From NCBI GenBank assembly GCA_030704615.1, contig CM060734.1:56934042-56998041 (forward strand): a stretch of DNA of 64,000 bases, in the 5' to 3' direction. A model generated the notes under the pieces. It was given only the letters and a program-made list of their open reading frames with translations. It ran no database searches and was not told the origin of the DNA. This DNA is from Takakia lepidozioides (Eukaryota; Streptophyta; Takakiopsida; Takakiales; Takakiaceae). Shown here one piece after another: positions 43,676 through 54,547 of this stretch. Made by a program: the position numbers and the translations under genes. Position 1 is the first letter of the stretch; every line of letters begins with the position of its first letter.

Positions 43676-45230
43676 TCACAAAATCAGGACATGTGCAATT
43701 GGGGAAATTGGAAACCGTGATGTCGTAGGTCCTGTCATGAATAGCAGATGTGGAAGTGATGATTGTGAATACCCGACCATATCCTGGATCGGGTACTTCC
43801 GTGGTACTTCCGTGGTGCTTCCAACACGAGCTTGGAGCATTCTTGCGGACTCCACTTTGCCAAAGTGTTCAGCGGTTGGAGGGAAACGCCGAACGAGCTT
43901 TCCATCTCGTTTGGTTGGCCACAAGTCAAGATTTGCCGGGGGGACCCGGGGGGACGCAGAAGTAGTAGCACATGCATGGAGTTGGGGTTGTCTCGCAAGG
44001 GAAAAACCTGCCTCCTCCAGCATTTCAATCTCCTGAAAGCTGAGATGTGTTCCCACCTTCACGGGCCAAACGGTTGGAGGAGTTGGCTTCATCACTACGG
44101 AAGGACGCACAGTTCCATGCACACATCTGGCACAATCATCTGCGTAGAACCAGAACTTGTGGTTCTTGGCTTCTGGTTGACCGTATGGACGCATCAAGCC
44201 TGTGAAAGTCGGAGCAGGAGTTCGGGCACCACCTCTGGATATAGATGAAGTGCACTTCTCGAAATTAGTTGCCCTGATCGCTGTACATTTCACACGAGAC
44301 CCTACACTTGTGCGTTCTATGTACCAAACGTGGTCGGGGCATGTGGACTCAAGCACATCAAGGGGGTTGTTTCTCTCCTGCACCATTTCAGTGGCATTGT
44401 TTGATGCTGGAGCTTGCCGTCGTGTTGGAGGTTCCTCCACAATGGAGGTTCCGGACATGGAGCTGTCATGCAGGGAACACGAGGCTTCGAGAAGTTATCA
44501 CGGTCTGCCCTGTGGGAATCTGAATCCGAACCAGGTGGAGTGTTCAATTTCCTCTTACAGGAGCCGAATCTCTCCTCCCCTTCAGAATGTGGAACTCTAG
44601 AAACAAGTGGCGTTCCCTGGGCATACATGCTCACCGCCCGTGCTATCTTGATTGGATCCCCAGATCTGTTTGCAGCACGCAACATCAACTCCCATTTGTC
44701 CGGACCCTTGCACCAACCCCACCTCGTAAGAAATCACGGTATCGGGTTTGTTGTTGCAAGGCACGTATCAAATCATCTGTTGTTGCCACATACAAATCCC
44801 GACCTCGTTTCCCAGACTGCTGCAACCATGCGTTGTGCACAGTTTCTGCCAAATTGCAAGATGGCATGTCCGCCATTTCCTCAATGGACATGTTCTGCAA
44901 AGAGGATAACCACACTTCAGAACAGTGCACAGGAAACAACATAAAGAAAGCAATGAGTCAAAAATATGGAAAGCAAATGTATGAATAAAGCATGAAATAG
45001 AAGCCTCGTACCATTGTCATGGCTGCTCCCCACTGTCTATACCGAAAATGCCAAAACGCCAGCCAATCTTCCAATGCTCGCATACTCTCAAGTGATGCAG
45101 CTCCAGAAGAGAACCACCATGCACGAATTGTCTGGAACAAAGTGTCCGCCTCCTTCATTGTTCTAGCATCTTTGTACTCTTTGCACAATTTACGGTGCTG
45201 AGTCTGCATCTCTGTTGATGTCATAGCCAT
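43676..45230 (-). pseudogene. Unrecognised intron-containing gene, divergent from the methyltransferase-like gene
   Basis: A possible first exon (45230-45012) encodes MAMTSTEMQTQHRKLCKEYK and WLAFWHFRYRQWGAAMTM. A GT-AG intron of 117 bp (45011-44895) in phase 0 joins it to NMSIEEMADMPSCNLAETVH and RDLYVATTDDLIRALQQQTR. The frame then shifts to MLRAANRSGDPIKIARAVSM and a basic Ser/Pro-rich part, and shifts again into a 260-codon C-terminal part with HVWYIERTSVGSRVKC, NHKFWFYADDCARCVHG and LSFQEIEMLEEAGFSLA. I do not recognise the family. The phase-matched intron argues for a real gene that has since gained frame errors. It starts only about 180 bp from the opposite-strand methyltransferase-like gene. 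Confidence 0.5.
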
Positions 45231-45413
45231 CTCACCAGCAAAGCCAAAGACAAAGACAAGTCCAAGAGAAGGAAAAGGACAAGGGGAAGGAGAATGAAAA
45301 GGAGATGGAGAGTGGGCAGGACTTTACTGCTGGAAGATATACCCGCACTCTTTAGTGCGTGTTCGATGCCAAGCCACACCCTTCCCGTTCTGATTCAGCA
45401 GGAGAGATGAAAA
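45231..45413. promoter_or_regulatory. Divergent intergenic/promoter region (inferred)
   Basis: About 180 bp separate the two divergent coding starts. It contains a purine-rich run (45240-45325, GGAAAAGGACAAGGGGAAGG type). No TATA box was seen. The role is inferred from geometry only, and unseen first exons could lie here. Confidence 0.3.
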
Positions 45414-47120
45414 GTGTTAATGAGGGTTGCTTTCGATGATGTAGAGTCGAAAGAGAGGATACACTGGGGTGCCATCCCCTACCTGGGACAATATAATCTC
45501 ATTCCTCAATCTGGTGAGAATTCCAGTTTCTTTCCTTTTTCTCTGAAAGTTTTGTTGGCAGTTTCAGTCTCGTTCTTTGAAACAATCTTGTCATCGTTCT
45601 TATAAAAACATGTCTGTTGCAGGTGAGCACAGGTCCCACCTTCGTGTGCGGTGTGCAGAAAACTTATGCGGCCGACATTGTCATTCTCGACATCCCGGAT
45701 GGCAGGCTGTGCCAGAAGTTCTTCCAAAGGGCAAGACGCCAGGCTGGAACAAATTCGAGGACAACTACTGGAGTTGGGTATTCGGGTTCTGTAACAACTT
45801 CCTCTCTGATGCAGGGACACTTCTGCTTTTCAGTCATGTGACAATGATAGTCGTCGGGCATTGGCATCATACCTCAAGTCTTCAGGGTTTGAAGTTTTGC
45901 GCACATGGAATTGTGTGAACAGCCTCTACCTTGTGAAAGGGGGTTTCCCTGGTCAGCTGGTATGCCGTCTCCCTTCTGCTTGTGCTTTGATCATGAGTTT
46001 CAATTTTCTCTGCAGCTCCACTCTAGTAGAATGTGTTATGATCGACACCGATCATCACCGATTCATGATTTTTTGTGTCTGAGTTCTGAATAGCCGATGT
46101 ACACACTTCCACTATAGATTGTGTTTACCACACTAACCTGCTATCTTTGCCAGACGAGGATGTTCGAGGCGATCTGCCTGCGGAGGATTCGCACCTCAAA
46201 GACACCATCCTCCATCCGCAGCTTTGAGATTTCTGACCAGGGTTGTTTCGTCAACCCCCCCTATGAGCCCCATGTCGATGACATTTTGTACAACTTCATG
46301 CTGTCTAGTCAGACTCAGAAGAGACCAGATGGCACTCCCTGGAGAGGTGCAAAGGAAAAGTCACCAGCGTTCATGCAAATACTGCTGGAGTCATGCAGCC
46401 ACCGCTCTGCACGGTGGTCGATCTTTCTGTGTCCACAGGTTCGTTTTTTCCCTTCCGAATTGGTTTCCTTTCAACAGTTCATCTGCTTAAATCCCCCCCT
46501 CCAAACTGTTCATGTTCTCCTGTCTGGTGCAGGAGCAACTTACCATGCATGCAAGGCAGGCGGAAGAAGCCTTTTTGGCATGGAGGGTGATTCTGACCTC
46601 TACAACACAGTGCTCCTCCCCCTTTTGTCTGGCTCCACTTCAGGCACACAGACTGATCGGATTCAAATTCGAAATGATGACGATCCCGAAGATAAGCAGG
46701 TCGACAACGACTTTTCATGTGAGTAAGTTCTAAACCCTCTTTGGGAGTCATACTCAATTTCTCGATAACATCAAAGTTACAGTAATAACTTTTTCAGGCT
46801 GTCTTTCAGGAAAGGCAGCAGTGGATCTTCAGGATACAGTCATTTCTGGCGAGTCTGTTTTCGACAGCCCCCTTTCCAATTTTCTGCTTCCTGTTTATGC
46901 CGAAGCAATGGCACTTCACGCGGCCGAGTCCCTATCCCCTGACTTTTTAGTGGCCAGCCGTAGGTGTATCCAGCGTGGATCCGGTGTTCTAAAAATACTT
47001 AGACTTAGATGCAGAGGAAGGGGATACATTGTACTGACTCTGAGTCAGACTGAACTGTATTATTTTAATATTCATTTCCATATTATCTGGAAAACTTTGA
47101 ATCCCCTTCCTCCACCGTAG
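45414..47120 (+). pseudogene. N4/N6-type DNA methyltransferase-like gene with introns
   Basis: Inferred exons are ~45414-45513, 45633-45959, 46154-46438, 46533-46718 and 46798-47120. The introns at 45514, 46439 and 46719 have GT-AG ends and matching phases. Exon 2 has KTYAADIVILDIPDG (a DPPY-like position), LSDAGTLLLFSH and YLKSSGFEVLRTWNCVNSLYL. Exon 3 has CFVNPPYEPHVDD (an exact NPPY at 46253-46264) and TPWRGAKEKSPAFMQ. The exon 3/4 junction makes VVDLSVSTG followed by ATYHACKAGGRSLFGMEGDS, like the SAM-binding motif I of amino-methyltransferases. Motif I after motif IV is the order of the beta class. Several frame slips (near 45720, 45835, 46225 and 46393) suggest a decayed copy. The upstream start is uncertain. 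Confidence 0.6.
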
Positions 47121-47629
47121 TTGTTCCTTTAGAACAAATAATAATCACTGAATCAACTTTCGTTTAAATTGCAATATGTATGAATCCATCTCACAAACCT
47201 CCCTGACTCTTCTCATATCCATTGTGCATTCATCTACACTGTATTCATTCTTGCTCCATTCATGAATTTTTTCCTTTGTACAACATCCATTGTACATTCA
47301 TCCTCTGTATTCTTTAATCCACCCCACAAACCTTCCACACTCATTTCATATACGTTGTGCATTCGTCAAAAGATTTGGTCATGCATCTTCCTGTCATGAA
47401 TTTTTGTCATTGCTCAACATCCATTATACATTCATCCATTTTACTCTTATCCATCCCTCATTCATCCATCTACATTCATTTTTCACACTCATCCATCTGT
47501 TTATCATCCAACTGTACATTCATCCATCCTTTATTCAATGCCTTTTATTATGTCGTCCAGCTTGTTTCCGCGGTAAAGGGTGCCAATCCGCGGGAATACA
47601 CTCCACTTCTTTCTGGGCGCATGGTGACG
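47121..47629. other. Region rich in CATTCATCCAT words
   Basis: No gene is supported. Between about 47200 and 47540 the words CATTCATC, CATCCATC and ACATTCATC recur many times in a diffuse low-complexity array. Confidence 0.6.
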
Positions 47630-47745
47630 CGGCCTTCACGTGTGATGACGTGGAGTGAGCCCCGTGACGTGGCATTTGCGCAAGGTGACGTGGCGTGAGC
47701 GCAGTTGCGCTCATGCGCTCACGTGACCAGGCTCACGCCGAGGCA
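47630..47745. repeat. Right cluster of TGACGTGGCGTGAGC words
   Basis: Forms of the word occur at 47646-47660 (one mismatch), about 47665 (partial) and 47686-47700 (exact), followed by CGCTCACGTGA and GGCTCACGCC. With the left cluster it brackets about 4.8 kb holding the divergent gene pair. Confidence 0.7.
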
Positions 47746-47852
47746 TCCCTGTACAAGCTATGATACTGGGCGTATCCGAGGCACCGGTGCAAGAAGTATC
47801 TAGAACGTTGGATGGTACATTGCAAAACACGCCTTGAAACAATGAAGGCACA

Positions 47853-48500
47853 ATGAGGTTCGAACGAACGACGTGGATATGGCCGCAAAGATTACTATGT
47901 CTGATCGCAGTATTGATCGCATCATTCCTGGAATTATGGACGTCATTGACTCTGCGGCAGATGAAACCATGGTTGATGAACAACGAATTGCGGATGGAAT
48001 ATATATATATATATATAATGGAAACTAGGGAATGCTCGAGGGTAGCCATTCAAATGGATGATGTCGATCGCGTTACAATGGAGCGAAACATTGCCATAAC
48101 AACTGCATGGCGGTTGTCAAAAACATTGGAGATTCAGGCATGGGTCCCATTGAATGGCGATTGGGAGAATTGGGTACAATGGGCGACCCACTTGGCCTTT
48201 AGAGAAGCACGGGTAGAGCGGGCATTGTCAGCCTTGCAACGAATCGCATGCATGTCAAACCGTAGCGTGAATAGCATTTATGACAACATGCAAATATATA
48301 ACGATCTCTGCAATGCATCAAGTATTTTCGCCGGGTACACCAATTGGGCAGATGTGGATTCTATGTTCGATCGATGTGAGCACAGAATTTCGAGATCGAA
48401 TAGAAACATAAACTGGGAATTGGAGATAGAAGAGGAGTGGGACACCACAACAAGGATGAGCAGTCATATCAATGCGGCGCAGAGGGAGGAGATACCATGA
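47853..48500 (+). other. Unrecognised open frame
   Basis: A 215-codon frame runs through an (AT)n stretch at 48000-48018, which gives an IYIYIYI run. Its second half (MDDVDRVTMERNIAITTAWR, NWENWVQWATH-like, MFDRCEHRISRSNRNINWEL) has protein-like composition. No domain is recognised and the start is not supported. It may be a decayed transposon or host gene piece. Confidence 0.3.
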
Positions 48501-50397
48501 GGCGTTTTGTCGTCATGGATATCAGATGGCACAGTTTGTTCGATGTGCAGTAATTCATACGACCTAGAGGGATGTCATGTGCTTGGATCATGTGGACATA
48601 TGTTCCGTCTCACATGAGCCAGGGGCAGGAAGAAGAAGCAGAGGGGAATCAGGTCGACGTGAGGGAGACGGGTAGTCTACCTCGTCGGCAGCCCGCAATC
48701 CTTACGGATATGTGCTTACCTAGAATGTCATACACCAATCTATCGCCGTTTCTACGAGTTGGTGGACTTGGAGGACAGGATGTTGATAGGTTTTGAATAC
48801 AATCGGCACAACCTCCCATTGGATGGGCAACCACATACATTTCTGAATTGTGTGCATTGGGGCAAAAATTTGTTGTGGGATGCAAACAGAGAAATGCATG
48901 GCATACATGCCGGAAACCCAGCATAGGTTAAATCACCCCAGTATTTCTGGGTCACATCTGACTGGGAGATAACGGTACGTGCGGGAGGCATTCCCGATTG
49001 GTGGGAGAGAGAGCAGTTTTGCGATTTCCGATTGGTGGGAGAGAGAGCAGGTTGAGGTTTATCCGGCTCCCACAGGTTTCATGGGTGCCGAAACATAACG
49101 GATTGTATAACCGAGAACCGATTGAGAGACATTTTTGTTGCTGTCCGAATTGGAAGATGTTATAATATGTCAACGTCAATTGAAGGAGACGTACGAGGAG
49201 ACTCTTCGTTGGGACAACACAATGATTAGGGACACGGCTCGCGATTTGTTCTAAACTGCGTAAGTGTCTTTTAAAGACTTATGTGTGACAGGCTCTACCT
49301 TTGGGATCGATTGAGTTGTTGTCATGTTACTTCCGTACAAGGGCGAGTATCAAATTTCATTTAGTAGTCATATGCACCATGGTCTGATTCTTTGGTGGAG
49401 TGGGTAGATGGGTTTTCTTAACAAGACAAAGTAGATATACTGCAAAGTACCCAATGCCTGATTGTGACATCTGGTTCATCAAGTTCTCTTTTGATTTTCA
49501 TTTCAACACTCTTACAATTGGTAAGGTTAAACCCTAAACCTCAATCAACAAAATGTACTCATATGATGTTGTTTGCCTTGTGGCCTAAACCTCGATATCT
49601 AGAATAAATAAATAAATAAATTGAAATTCAAGGGTATCATCAAGGCAGTTATAGAAGAATGGAGGCTTCTATGGACAGACTGTTTTCATCGTGTTTTGGG
49701 GGCTTTGTTGCCGGATGTGGATGGCCTCGTTGCCGATTTGGATGCAGCCCGAGCACTTGCCGTCAATCCACCTCCGCCACGTCGTGAGAGTCTGCAAGAA
49801 AGTCAACTTTCACCGCAAAGTAGGCGGATGCTGGCCAGAAATATTGATAACATGTCATTGGGCCCATCATTGACCACGAGATCACGGTCCCAAGCTCTCC
49901 GTATTGGCAGTGCAAATTAGGCCACAACATCACATCCCTTGTCCCCGGACAGTGACGACTAGGATTTGAATGACTAGCAACGTAGTACATAAGCAATGTG
50001 GATTTTTTTTGTTGTACCTTGAATTTCTGGAACACACTTATAGCACTCCCCCAATTTTGTATATGCACCAATTTTGTTAATACACATGTGCGGCACTTGC
50101 AAATTTCAATTGCATGAGCAGCGTTTTCTTCCGGTTTTCACTCATGTGATGGGGAAGAAGTGGTTCACCCTCAAATTTACAATGGTGTCATATTTGGTTA
50201 CGACGTGTATGTGGGTATCTGCAATGAACTCCGAAAGCTTCAGAACAAAGAAAATTGTTGTTAACCAATATTGAATAAGTTATAACGAGCTACGAACGGT
50301 CGTCTTCCAAACAAATTTCGCCTAGTCTCATATTTCATAATCATTTCGAAAATTCTATCTACGTATGAAGAACATACCCACAAAGTTAACGAAACAC
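48501..50397. other. Weakly coding or non-coding region
   Basis: Around 48745-48930 a frame reads ELVDLEDRMLIGFEYN and FLNCVHWGKNLLWDANREM, which looks protein-derived but has no identified family. A duplicated word 'cgattggtgggagagagagcag' type sequence occurs at about 48996 and 49029. A 99-codon frame at 49621-49920 is unassigned. Nothing else is supported. Confidence 0.35.
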
Positions 50398-50790
50398 AAA
50401 AGAATTTCGATTGATCTCATATTACTCTGGGACGTGTCAGATGGTATATTGGACATACTGACCAAGTCTCAAAGTGAACGAAAATCATTTGGATGGGCAA
50501 CCATTCGTTGGCCCATTGAACAAATTTTATTTCATCTCATAGTACTCTGGGACCTCTTAGATGGTATATTGAACACATTGGCAAAGTCTCAAAGCGATCC
50601 AAAATCATTTTGATGGGTAACCATCCGTTGAGCCATCAAATGAATTTCATTTCATCTCATATTAGTCCGGGACTTGCGAGAAGATGTATCAAACGTATTG
50701 GCAAACTTTGAAATCAAATAAAAATGATTTGGATAGGCAACCATCCGTTCCCCTTGTTGGATAAATTCCGTTCCATCTATTATTACTCTG
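50398..50790. repeat. 119-bp tandem repeat
   Basis: The word GATGGGCAACCATTCGTTGG and its variants occur at 50493, 50612 and 50732, giving a 119-120-bp period. Each unit also has 'ctcatattactctgggac' and 'caaagtctcaaagcga' type segments. Isolated relatives lie at 51415-51615 and 52440-52650. Confidence 0.8.
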
Positions 50791-51890
50791 GGACCTGTTG
50801 GACGGTGTTTCGCGTGCACGTGATTTTTTTTCCATTTTATTCTTGAACCACATGTCTAATGACGGCATATGCAACGTGCGTGCCAAATTTCAGAGTGAAC
50901 AAAAGTCATTATGACCCAAAACCACAGTTTATTCCCTAATTTGCACTCCAAACTTGATTTGTTTTCTGCTTCATGCACTCTTCATAGAGAATTCTGCAAT
51001 AGTGAGCGAAGAGTTTATTATTATTATTATTTTTCATTTTTGTTTAGTCCAGTTTTTTGCAGGGATGTAGCGGTGTGAGGGTCAAAGCCATAGAACAAAA
51101 TTGAGCCAAGAATAAAATTGTTACGTAGCAAAAAAAACCCCAATCAAAGACAGTGTAAACCTAATTATTTACTTGAAATTCATTTAAAATCAATTAAATT
51201 CTAAATTGGTTGAAAGACGAGGGCGTGGTTGGGGAGGCAAATGATTGTTTCTTTTGTTGTATCTCCGCACATATGTTGCACACATATTCAAGCACATGCA
51301 GGCAAAAGATTGGTCTGAACCTCATCCGTTCAATGGGTGCATTAGTCATTCACTTATGAGATGATTTCTTTTTTCCAATGAACAAAATTGGATGCCACGT
51401 GAACGCCTATTTGGCCCATTGAACGAATTTTGATTGATCTACTCTGGGAACTGTCAGATGGTACATTGGACATACTGGCCGAGTCTCGAAGCGAACGAAA
51501 ATCATTTGGATGGGTAACCATCCATTGGCTCATTGGATGAATTTCGTTTCATCTCATATTACTCTGGGATGTTACATGGAACACACTGACAAAGTCTCAA
51601 AGCGAACCAAAATCATTTCCAAAAATTTCCAACCAACGTGGCAAAAAATATAGGGTGTAATTTATTCAGAAAAGATAAAAATTAAAATATATTTAAAAGT
51701 AATTTAAATTAATATAGGGTCTAAAATAATGCTCTATTTAAAAATTAAAAAAATTACTATAGGGTAGAGATAATACATATGAAAAATTTCAAAAATATAT
51801 ACATGTTGTTATGGGAAGGATATAGATAATTGTATGTAGCTTACTGGTACCTGACAGCCACATCATCGTGAGATCATATCAGATGTATGA
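50791..51890. other. AT-rich non-coding region with one 119-bp repeat relative
   Basis: No gene is supported. 51415-51615 is a diverged member of the 119-bp repeat family. From 51640 on, the word TATAGGGT recurs in AT-rich sequence (about 51650, 51714, 51762 and again 52254). Confidence 0.5.
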
Positions 51891-52205
51891 TTGTATTTTG
51901 TCCAGAGGGTATCCACAACACAATCCTCCTCAGTCGAGGCAGCTCTGCGAAGAAATGGAGCTAAGGGGGGTCGCAAGCCTATTGATCTCATAAATAAACC
52001 AACCACACCAGTTATGGTGTTATTAAACTATTTCTCAAAATCTAGAGGACAATTTAAATTCAAATATGATCATACCGACAACAAGTCGGTAGATGTAGAC
52101 TCAATTATTAATTCAGTCACTATGACTTTTGATAGAACGCAAAACGTTTATACTTTGAATGCTTATGATGCGAATGGTTTAAATGAATTTATTTCAACCA
52201 AATAA
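51891..52205 (+). CDS. Small unrecognised protein frame
   Basis: This 104-codon frame differs from its surroundings in looking like ordinary protein: GGRKPIDLINKPTTPVMVLL, then FKFKYDHTDNKSVDVDSIIN and ending NAYDANGLNEFISTK. It stops with TAATAA and is followed by an A-rich run (52222-52232). No family is recognised and no intron is evident. It could be a decayed gene exon, a retrocopied piece or a chance frame. The first ~12 codons before VSTTQ may not belong. Confidence 0.35.
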   Translation: MYFVQRVSTTQSSSVEAALRRNGAKGGRKPIDLINKPTTPVMVLLNYFSKSRGQFKFKYDHTDNKSVDVDSIINSVTMTFDRTQNVYTLNAYDANGLNEFISTK

Positions 52206-52439
52206 TAAATTCATTTGTCTTGTAAAAAAAAAACTTTTATTGTATTATTAATATAGGGTGTCTAATATTTGTTTGAAACAAAAAATTATAATTAAAATAG
52301 CATGCCAAAAATTCACCATATTACAAAATTATGTAATTATAGGATACTAAAAAATACCCAAAGTAAAAGTAATACCCCCCTACAAAATACCCATTTATCT
52401 CACGTGCCCTATACAAGTGATATGGAGTGACTTCCCCGG

Positions 52440-52650
52440 GAATCATTTCGATGGGCAACCATCCATTCAGCCATCGAATGAATTTCGTTTCATCTCATAT
52501 TAGTCCAGGACCTGATACATGGTATATTGAACATAGTGACAAAATTTAAAAACAAATGAAAATCATTTGGATGCCCAACCAGTTATCATTTGATCGCCCA
52601 TTAAATGAATTTTGTCTCGTCTCATATAAAATCGAGACCTGTTACATGAT
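52440..52650. repeat. Isolated copies of the 119-bp repeat
   Basis: Two diverged units carry the GATGGGCAACC word (52451) and a GATGCCCAACC variant (52569), spaced 118 bp, like the array at 50398-50790. Confidence 0.65.
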
Positions 52651-52749
52651 ATGCCTTTTTAAGCGTAGTGTCTCCTACTTCGTAATGCGGTGCTTATCCA
52701 TGTTCACTTTATCCAATCTGTCGATGTTCTCCATCTGGAACCGATCCAC

Positions 52750-52866
52750 ACATGTCTACAGAAATCCTTAAATAACCAAATGACCATCGCAACTTTTGCA
52801 AGTGTCATCCCCAGCTTCAAATTTTGATGGTCATTTGGTTTTCTGAGTATTTCTATACACATGTAT
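52750..52866. repeat. Short fold-back (MITE-like) element
   Basis: A 15-bp perfect inverted repeat, AACCAAATGACCATC (52772-52786) with GATGGTCATTTGGTT (~52828-52842), extends outward imperfectly to CATGTCTACAGAAAT on the left and its complement-like ATTTCTATACACATG on the right. The total is about 115 bp. It ends just before the A-type LTR. Confidence 0.65.
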
Positions 52867-52873
52867 GGATATG

Positions 52874-53691
52874 TGTCGCGCACCTTACTTCGGTAAGCTC
52901 CCCTTCAAGTCATAGTTACTCACTTTGATGCGCGCGCCTGACTCCCAACCTGGCCGCCGGGCCAACTTGGAGCTTCGGCTGCTCACCGGGACATAACGGT
53001 CCCCCCCTTCGATCTCCCACTAAACCCTCCACCTATTTGGGCCTAGTGGAATTCCCTTTGGTAGATGGCAGTCCGGAACAGCTCCCCACTCTTTGGTCGC
53101 TTTCCGGCTCGTTCGCTTACTCACTAGTTTTTGGTCACCAACGGGCTTGCACCGTTCTCGGGGTCACTACTCCCCTTATATATACTTCTGTAGCTGTCCG
53201 CGGGGGTTTCACAACCAGCCATGCCATTTTATGGCGAACCACCACGAAAACCCTCGACTCTCGGTGATGAGTCGCGATGAGTCTTGGCCCACTCACCACG
53301 GCCCCTATGGACCGTGATGAGTCCCAAGACTCCCCACGACTCCCACCACGAGGTCTCCGCCCCCATGGTGAGTCCTATGCCACCCCCACTAAGTCCCGCT
53401 AAGCTACCACCACCCCTTGTGGAGCCACCCCCACCGCAACCCTGTGTGCGGGGCTCCACCTAGTGAGCGCCTCCGCCTCCTTGAGTGCCTTGGGCACTCA
53501 AGGGTGCTTCAGCCCCCCATACCTATCGCTGCCACTGCCCCCACCACAGGGGCAGCCCCTCATGTGTCCCGACCCCCTGCCCTCAAGGCAAAGGGCCGCG
53601 ACACCATACCTATCGCTGCCGCTGCCCCCACCACAGGGGCAGCCCCTCATGTGTCTCGACCCCGCTGCCCTCAAGGCAAAGGGCCGCGACA
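52874..53691 (-). repeat. A-type LTR at the 3' end of the A/B chimera
   Basis: The LTR begins TGTCGCGCACC and ends GCCGCGACA, matching 19214-19938 but longer. The excess comes from a tandem duplication of about 87 bp (units starting near 53518 and 53605). The five bases to its left are ATATG. No matching duplication was found on the right, in keeping with the chimeric right end. Confidence 0.85.
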
Positions 53692-54547
53692 CACACCCCT
53701 ATCAACAGGGAGTCGATGTCCTCATCGACTTGTCCATTTTGTAGAAATGAACATCCAAGTTGTGGCGTCCCACATCAAGGAGTTTGTTTCCGTACCATGG
53801 CGTCCCATGGCAAAGAACCAAACCCCACACTTGACTCTACTCTCCACTATCTAGTTCGGCCGACTTCCTCCAAGTCCCGGCCAAGGGTGGAGCCTCTCCA
53901 GCTCCTCCCAGTGCACTCTTCTTGGCCTACTTCAAGGCCAAGGAACGATCCTCCCCGAGGATCAAATCGCCTTACTGCAACAACATTGCTTGCGACCGCT
54001 CATGATGCCGGTTTTGGCATCACCTTGAGCAAGGGTTCACCTGGAACCCTCTTTGACTAGGAAGATAACCTTGAACCAACTGTGCGCCCCAATCACTACA
54101 ATTGGGTCCGCCTTGGAATGCTAGCCTGAGGTACAGGAACACGCCGAAGCCGCACTACGACTTCGTCCCGAGGCTACACGATTATAGTACGTGAACGGAA
54201 GTACGTAGCTTCCGTGTTAGCCTGCACTACAAGGCAACCCCCTCGGTAGCGCAGTTATAGTACGCGCACGCGCCAGGTGCGCACTAGCACGTGAACTCCC
54301 AAAGAAGGCGCAAGTTTCCTTGCCCCTTGGATGGGGGTCACCCGATTTCGGCACTACGCAAACACACGATTAACCCAATTTACCTCTCCCACTTTTATAA
54401 GCTAGCATGCATCCTACACACTAGCCAAGTTATTATAACATTATAACACGTTTTGTACAATACAAGTTTTTGCAATCGGATTCCTAAGTTAGCTAAGCCG
54501 GGCTAAGCATGCATTTCCTCCCCCACGCTCCAAGGTTGATGTCCCCA
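53692..54547 (-). other. 3' untranslated region of the chimera
   Basis: Closely matches 916-1816 of element A. The LTR-adjacent minus strand is purine-rich (TAGGGGTG). No gene is present. Confidence 0.6.

Noticed and set aside
47990-48020. IYIYIYI-type hydrophobic segment as a membrane helix
   Set aside because: It is an (AT)n microsatellite translation.
53417-54060. Plus-strand Pro/His-rich frames over the A-type LTR
   Set aside because: They are antisense or non-coding frames through an LTR. Equivalent frames in the 544-915 and 19214-19938 copies differ by indels.
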